Origin: Umezawaea sp049997955
GTDB taxonomy: Bacteria; Actinomycetota; Actinomycetes; Mycobacteriales; Pseudonocardiaceae
DNA: 64,000 nt
Direction: 5' to 3'
Assembly (NCBI GenBank): GCA_049997955.1
Contig: JAEBDY010000025.1
Location: 23,223-87,222 of the forward strand
The notes under the pieces were generated by a model. That model worked only from the letters and a program-made list of their open reading frames with translations. It did not search any database and had not been told where the DNA came from. Positions 59,886-64,000 of the stretch are shown in pieces; position 1 is the first letter of the stretch; every line of letters starts with the position of its first letter. A program made the position numbers and the translations under genes.

Positions 59886-60201
59886 GTCGTGCCTCCAGCT
59901 CGGCCTTGAGGTCCGCGAGCGCCGAGACGCGGCGCTCGGTGTACTTGTCGATCCACCTGTCGTGGACGAGGCGGATCGGGACCGCGTTCAGGTGGTGCAG
60001 CTTCTCCCTGCCCGACTTGCGGGTGACGACGAGTCCGGCGTCCTCCAGCACCTTCAGGTGCTTCATGACGCCGAAGCGGGTCATCGCCAGTTCCGATTCG
60101 AGCTCCGTGAGCGTGCGGCCGTCACGGTCGAAGAGCAGGTCGAGGAGGAAGCGGCGGGTGGGGTCGGCGAGCGCCTTGAACACGCGGTCGTCGTCGGTCA
60201 C
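59803..60201 (-). CDS. ArsR family transcriptional regulator
   Basis: This 132-residue winged-helix regulator begins VFKALADPTRRFLLDLLFDRDGRTLTELE and has the recognition helix in TRFGVMKHLKVLEDAGLVV. The ArsR metal-binding Cys box is absent, so it probably responds to something other than metal. A charged tail extends past the usual end and overlaps the downstream SRPBCC gene. The GTG at 60201 follows TATCCT by six bases, consistent with a leaderless mRNA. A palindrome at 60215-60230 is its likely operator. Confidence 0.9.
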   Translation of the reverse strand: MTDDDRVFKALADPTRRFLLDLLFDRDGRTLTELESELAMTRFGVMKHLKVLEDAGLVVTRKSGREKLHHLNAVPIRLVHDRWIDKYTERRVSALADLKAELEARHEREHRAGEQGVDQGDAAGGVGRDHQH

Positions 60202-60214
60202 AGCCGAAGGATAG

Positions 60215-60230
60215 GTGACCGTATGGTCAC
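60215..60230. promoter_or_regulatory. Palindromic ArsR operator candidate
   Basis: GTGACC-GTAT-GGTCAC is a perfect 6-bp inverted repeat immediately upstream of the predicted -10 (TATCCT) of the arsR gene, a good place for autorepression. Confidence 0.6.
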
Positions 60231-60254
60231 ATGTAAAGCCCCCGGACATGGCGA

Positions 60255-60282
60255 AGGGGGCCACCCCGACGGATGGCCCCCT
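60255..60282. terminator. Terminator after the endonuclease gene
   Basis: AGGGGGCCA pairs with TGGCCCCCT (9 bp) around a 10-base loop. It lies 11 bases past the stop of the leftward endonuclease gene and before the arsR promoter. Confidence 0.7.
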
Positions 60283-60293
60283 CCTGCTCCGAG

Positions 60294-61466
60294 TCAGCCC
60301 CAGATGGAGCCGACCCACTCCGGGTGGTCGATGAACGGGTTGCGGTTGTGCTGGAAGGTGTCGTAGATGACCTGGTTGCGGCGCTTCTCGAAGGCGCTCG
60401 GCGGGTCCTGGGTGTTCCACTGCTTCAGCACCGACAGCTTGCCGATGTACGGGTTGCTGCCGTTGTTGACGATGTTGTTGACCTCCAGGTTCGCGAAGCC
60501 GTCACCGCCCTCGTACCGGATGGCCATGTAGAAGATCATCCGGGCGACGTCGCCCTTGTCGGCGTTGCGCGGCTCCCACGAGTCGGAGTCGGTGTAGTTG
60601 CCGGGCGCCTCGGACGACTGCGTGCCACCGAGGTCGAAGTCCTTGTTGCCGCGGTCGGAGTTCACCGTCACGTCGGTCGGCCGCAGGTGGTGGATGTCGG
60701 TGCCGGGACCGGTCGCGGTGCCGAAGTCGCCGTGCGACTTGGCCCAGACGTGCTCGCGGTTCCAGTCGTCCGCGTTGCCGCCGTTGAGGCTCTTGGACCG
60801 CGAGGTGCCGGAGTACAGCAGGATCACGTTGGCGGAGTTGTTCGGGTCCTGGTCGGTGAGCTTCAGCGCGTCCCACACCTGGTCGTAGTTGAGCTTGGTG
60901 TTGGTGCGGATGATCTGGTTCAACGACGTGCGCAGCGCGGTGCCGGACTTGCCGATCGCGTTCTTGTAGTACGTGCCGTCGTAGTCGCCGGGGGTGCCCG
61001 TCGGCGGGGTGGTCGTGGTCGTCGTCGGCGGGGTGGTGCCGCCCGCGAGCGCGAACGCCGTCGGCGCGGTGAGGCCGGCGTGCGAGAAGTACGCGCCGAG
61101 CTTGCCGGTGACGTCGAGCTGCTTGCCCATCAGGCTCGGGTTGGACTGCATGCCGTACGCGGCCCGGAACGACGCGGTGACCTGGACGTAGACCATCTTC
61201 GACGTGGCGGTCTCGCTCGCCGAGTCGGCGAGGGCGAGCGCGGTGTCGGACGGGAAGTTGGAGCGGACGACGGTGTTGGTGGCGGTGGGCTGACCGACGA
61301 CGTAGCCGCGAACGGTGGCGGAGGCGCCGGTCTGCTGGCCGATGGCCTGCGCGACGGTGAGCGGTGCGGCGGCGGTGGCGGGCGCTGCCTGCACGGCGAC
61401 GGCGACGACCGCCGCCACGACGAGCAGGCCCACCGCGTTCCACCCGGTGACACGGGATTTCAGCAC
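60294..61466 (-). CDS. Secreted endonuclease I-type nuclease with OB-like N-domain
   Basis: This 390-residue exported nuclease has a signal peptide (residues 1 to about 33). An N-terminal domain (about 35-145) resembles the DUF6359/OB-fold module (IGQQTGASATVRGYVVGQP, LMGKQLDVTGKLGAYFSHAGL). A Thr/Pro linker (GGTTPPTTTTTTPPTGTPG) leads to the endonuclease I (EndA/NucM-like) domain. The beta-beta-alpha metal motif is in WNREHVWAKSHGDF, with TDIHHLRPTDVTVNSDRGNKDF. It would degrade extracellular DNA. The GTG follows GGGAGAGGA. It is monocistronic. Confidence 0.9.
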   Translation of the reverse strand: MLKSRVTGWNAVGLLVVAAVVAVAVQAAPATAAAPLTVAQAIGQQTGASATVRGYVVGQPTATNTVVRSNFPSDTALALADSASETATSKMVYVQVTASFRAAYGMQSNPSLMGKQLDVTGKLGAYFSHAGLTAPTAFALAGGTTPPTTTTTTPPTGTPGDYDGTYYKNAIGKSGTALRTSLNQIIRTNTKLNYDQVWDALKLTDQDPNNSANVILLYSGTSRSKSLNGGNADDWNREHVWAKSHGDFGTATGPGTDIHHLRPTDVTVNSDRGNKDFDLGGTQSSEAPGNYTDSDSWEPRNADKGDVARMIFYMAIRYEGGDGFANLEVNNIVNNGSNPYIGKLSVLKQWNTQDPPSAFEKRRNQVIYDTFQHNRNPFIDHPEWVGSIWG

Positions 61467-61615
61467 TGGCGTGTCCTCTCCCGAGGGCTTGCGCCTCCCG
61501 TGGGCAGGGATCCACGGGCTAACGCAGTGTGACTAAACATCACACGATGGGATGAAGACTGCCATGAGAATTGCCACCGGTGGATGAACGATACGGAGCA
61601 ATCCGATGTCGGAGT

Positions 61616-61657
61616 GGCTCAGTCCGGGTGGCGGATGTCGAACGCTCGGACTGAGCC
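61616..61657. repeat. Perfect 11-bp inverted repeat before the DUF309 gene
   Basis: GGCTCAGTCCG and CGGACTGAGCC flank a 20-base loop, ending 21 bases before the GTG of the DUF309 gene. It could be a leader hairpin or an operator; no tRNA or known riboswitch pattern fits. Confidence 0.6.
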
Positions 61658-61678
61658 GCGGAGTGGGAGGATCGGGGC

Positions 61679-62296
61679 GTGGATGCGGAGCGTGGAGACC
61701 CGGCCTGCTGGTTGGACGCCGTCTGCCCGGAGTGCGGGCGGATCAGGGAACGCCCGTCGGCCGCGGCGTGCGAGCACTGCGGCCACCTCGACCGCCTGAT
61801 CGCCGCCCCGGCGGTCACGCCGGTCCGCGACCGCGACCCCGAGGGCCGGGCCCGCAACGCCCGCCCGCGCGACGGACTCGGCCGACCGCTGCCGTACGGG
61901 GTGCCGGGCGTCGAGCGGCAGCCGGAAGGCGTGCCGCGGACACCGACCGAGTCCCTGGTGGAGGCCCAACGGCTGCTCGACGCCGGGATGCCGTTCCACG
62001 CGCACGAGGTGCTGGAGGACGCGTGGAAGGCCTCGGGCAGCCCGGAACGGCAGTTGTGGCGCGGGTTGGCGCAGCTCGCGGTGGGGCTGACGCACGCGGC
62101 GCGCGGGAACGTGACGGGCGGCGCCGCGTTGTTGCGGCGAGGCGCGGAGAACGTCGAGGACTACCGCGGGACGCCCCCGTACGGCATCGACGTGAGCGGC
62201 CTGCACGCATGGGCGACGACGTTGGCGACGAGCCTGGACGGCACCGCGGGCGCGATCGAACTGCCCGCGAACACACCGCACCTGGTCAAGGGCTAG
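61679..62296 (+). CDS. DUF309 family protein with N-terminal zinc-ribbon
   Basis: This 205-residue protein has a probable zinc ribbon at the N-terminus (CPECGR...CEHCGH, about residues 15-38) and then a DUF309 helical bundle. The family motif is in AGMPFHAHEVLEDAWKASG, and WRGLAQLAVGLTHAARGN follows. DUF309 has no established function; the conserved H-x2-HE-x2-E may bind metal. The added Cys4 ribbon is less common. The GTG start follows GGGAGGA. It is convergent with the kinase gene. Confidence 0.85.
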   Translation: MDAERGDPACWLDAVCPECGRIRERPSAAACEHCGHLDRLIAAPAVTPVRDRDPEGRARNARPRDGLGRPLPYGVPGVERQPEGVPRTPTESLVEAQRLLDAGMPFHAHEVLEDAWKASGSPERQLWRGLAQLAVGLTHAARGNVTGGAALLRRGAENVEDYRGTPPYGIDVSGLHAWATTLATSLDGTAGAIELPANTPHLVKG

Positions 62297-62343
62297 CACT
62301 CCGGCGGGCGGGGTCGACGCTCACGATCGCGGCCCTCGTGCGC

Positions 62344-62994
62344 TCAGGGAACGACCGGAGGAGCGGTGACGACCTCGGTGTCGGGGTCGTGGTGGAGTTC
62401 GGTCGTGCCCGCCACGACGATCGTCGCCTTCCGCCACGGCTGTTCGCGGAGCAGGAGCGGCAGTTCCTCGGCCAGCCACGCCGCGATGTGCCGTCGCTGG
62501 GCGTCGGAGTCGCCGTCGCGAGACGCCACCCTGCGGTCCTGCTCGTCCAGGTCGCCCTGCACCCAGATCGAGGCGTCGAACCACGGGGCGAACTCCTCGC
62601 GGATGATCCCGGTGCCCTCCACCCACACCACGTCCGCGCCCGCCGGGACGCGGATCGTGCCGGAACGGTGGTGCTCGACCCAGGCGGGCGGTCGGAACTC
62701 CACCGCTTCCCCGCGGTGCAGGGGGCGCAGGACGTTCTCGACCATCAGGTGTCCCCAGTCGAAGTACGCCTGGTTCCAGGCGACGTCGTCGGCGTGCACG
62801 ACCCCGGACGCGGGAACGGTCCTGCGCAACCGTTCGACGAGGGTGGACTTCCCCGCGCCACCGCGCCCGTCGATCGCGATGAGAAGGGGGCGTCCGGTGA
62901 CCTCTGGTGCCGCCTCGCGCAGTCTCCGCACGACGTCGGACACCTTCTCGACCCGCCACCCCGTCGCCAGGACCTCACCAGGGTGCAAGCGCAT
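62344..62994 (-). CDS. Uridine kinase-like P-loop NTPase
   Basis: This 216-residue kinase has a Walker A motif in LIAIDGRGGAGKSTLVERL (near residue 40), VVHADDVAWN as the acceptor-side Asp segment, and a lid-like region VASRDGDSDAQRRHIAAW. It resembles uridine kinase-family proteins of actinobacteria whose real substrate is often unknown. The ATG at 62994 is chosen because GAGGAGG lies eight bases upstream. A longer frame adds a poorly conserved N-terminus. Confidence 0.85.
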   Translation of the reverse strand: MRLHPGEVLATGWRVEKVSDVVRRLREAAPEVTGRPLLIAIDGRGGAGKSTLVERLRRTVPASGVVHADDVAWNQAYFDWGHLMVENVLRPLHRGEAVEFRPPAWVEHHRSGTIRVPAGADVVWVEGTGIIREEFAPWFDASIWVQGDLDEQDRRVASRDGDSDAQRRHIAAWLAEELPLLLREQPWRKATIVVAGTTELHHDPDTEVVTAPPVVP

Positions 62995-63341
62995 CCACGA
63001 CCTCCTCGGTTGCACGACCGGACGAGCCGACAATAGGTCCGCCACCCGTCCGGCGACACCTGCGGATCAGAACCGGTTCGTTGTCGGATGCTATTCCAGG
63101 TCGACCGGATAGGAGCTGGAAGGTCCGCACGGGTGCCCTGGGCACCGGGTGGGAATCGTCATTCCGCGGAGTCCGCTCGCAGGAATGCGCCGCTGGGTTC
63201 GCACGATCGGGAACACTGGTACGGGATGAGCGCTCGCACGGCCGGAGTGGGGGCTGCGGCAGCCAAGCCACGGGTCGATGGCGGGCCGAGTGGTCGGGGG
63301 CCTGGGCGTTCCGGCTGGCGAACGGCGCGCAGGCGATCAGG
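62995..63341. other. Intergenic region without a supported gene
   Basis: These 347 bases upstream of the kinase gene contain several open but composition-poor frames on both strands. None has a ribosome binding site plus a recognisable protein. I see no strong repeat or RNA here. Confidence 0.5.
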
Positions 63342-63642
63342 TCAGGGCAGGCGGTTCGGGTGGGGCGACAGGGCGGTGTTGGCCTCCACCACCCAGCCGG
63401 TGTTGTCAGGACGCTCCGCGGCGGGGGCCCTCCACCAGCCCGAACAGCCGTTCGTGCAAGGATGGCTGAGTTCTCTCAGCACGAACCCCGCCGGACCCGG
63501 CTCTGGTTGCTGCCACACCATTTCGCCCGTCCCACCGCACAGGTCGCAGGGGCGCTGGGACCTGGCCGATTCCGCCGCAGGTTCCACAGATGCTCCTGTC
63601 CATCGCGATTCCGGAGCCATGGCAACTCGGGCATTCGCTCAT
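63342..63642 (-). pseudogene. Frameshifted small CxxCxGxG zinc-finger protein
   Basis: The frame from the ATG at 63642 gives MSECPSCHGSGIAMD and CGTCGGIGQ. After about 28 residues the homologous reading moves to the next frame, which gives CDLCGGTGEMVW and CTNGCSGWW and stops at 63342. Removing one base from the GGGG run at 63549-63552 restores a single frame of exactly 99 residues with three CxxCxGxG motifs and a fourth Cys pair, like the zinc-binding centre of DnaJ. This could be a real mutation, a sequencing error in a homopolymer or a programmed frameshift. Confidence 0.6.
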
Positions 63643-64000
63643 TCGTCAATCGGATCACACCCACCGTTCGTTGTGACCCGGTGGGCACCGGTGATCACCC
63701 GAAGGTAGTGCGGTAGAAGAGTATTGCACCGCTTTGGGATCGTTTTGTCCTGAATCGCGGCAAGTCGGGAATTTTTCCCGTCGGATTGGGCCGATCGGTT
63801 GATGCTCGCCACACCATCGTGCCACGTTCCGCAAATGTACGGGCTGGTATACGGCGATAATTTTCGTGAACATTGAACCATTCCGGGTAACGGGTTGTGG
63901 CGCTGTGTGACCGTGGCGGGCTCGGTGAGTCAGTCCTGGGTGCTGTGGGCACGAAAAACGCGGAACTCCGCTATGAAGGTGGTCCTACCACAGATCATCT
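63643..64000. other. Intergenic region at the window's end
   Basis: These 358 bases are visibly lower in GC than the rest. They contain a CGGGAA-TTT-TTCCCG inverted repeat (63766-63780) but no gene I can support. They may hold the promoter of the frameshifted mini-protein. Confidence 0.5.

Noticed and set aside
63088..63708. A 206-residue plus-strand frame near the window end
   Set aside because: It is antisense to the Cys-motif mini-protein for much of its length and has no recognisable features.

Overview
The window is a high-GC actinobacterial chromosome segment. Gene content and order point to Pseudonocardiales (a Saccharothrix, Lentzea or Actinosynnema-like organism). Supporting points are the tsnR-rplT-rpmI-infC, DUF1844, uvrA, maleylpyruvate isomerase-family and MBL-hydrolase neighbourhood also known from mycobacteria, a mycothiol-type isomerase fold, an actinobacterial SOS box, an SAH riboswitch before ahcY, and two large STAND-type regulators (XRE-NB-ARC-TPR and SARP-NB-ARC-TPR). 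The genus call is inference. I see no rRNA, tRNA, CRISPR array, transposase or prophage.

Layout. 1-3.2 kb: a large TPR protein coupled to a small lipoprotein. 3.1-6 kb: translation genes (infC-rpmI-rplT-tsnR) behind a long leader with a terminator-like hairpin, then DUF1844. 6-10.7 kb: a membrane protein, an XRE/NB-ARC/TPR regulator and a secreted subtilase fused to a bulb-type lectin domain. 10.7-17.3 kb: a divergent D-amino-acid/N-acyl-D-amino-acid locus, with ridA, iclR and a PfkB kinase on one side and a PLP D-amino-acid dehydratase-like enzyme, a D-aminoacylase and a GntP permease on the other; a promoter and palindrome lie between. 17.3-21 kb: a three-repeat lipoprotein with an ECF/SigL-like promoter, an SRPBCC protein and a solitary OLD-family ATPase-TOPRIM nuclease. 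21-22 kb: a noncoding repeat island with two inverted copies of a hairpin sharing an identical loop. 22-28 kb: uvrA (SOS box), MDMPI-family protein, acyltransferase and MBL hydrolase. 28-33 kb: small proteins and a large secreted F5/8-type-C protein. 33-36 kb: hydantoin racemase, NCS1 permease and a GntR regulator. 36-46 kb: hydrolases, C39-like peptidase, GH64 glucanase under a perfect palindrome, lspA, macrodomain, aminotransferase, VOC protein and a SARP regulator. 46-53 kb: a beta-glucoside utilisation unit (GH3, ABC importer, LacI) tied together by GTTTCGAA sites. 53-64 kb: NmrA-like protein with a 34-bp palindrome, a decayed DUF3626 gene, DUF899, an SDR/XRE pair, NUDIX, SAH riboswitch-ahcY, an ArsR/SRPBCC pair, a secreted endonuclease I, DUF309, a P-loop kinase and a frameshifted CxxCxGxG mini-protein.

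The most coherent units are three regulated catabolic modules (D-amino acids/IclR, hydantoin/GntR, beta-glucosides/LacI). The least explained structure is the repeat island between the OLD-family gene and uvrA. I did not find a clearly unprecedented multi-gene system. The best candidates for novelty are the paired hairpin element, the dense palindromic operators and the infC leader. All family assignments come from reading the sequence without database searches.
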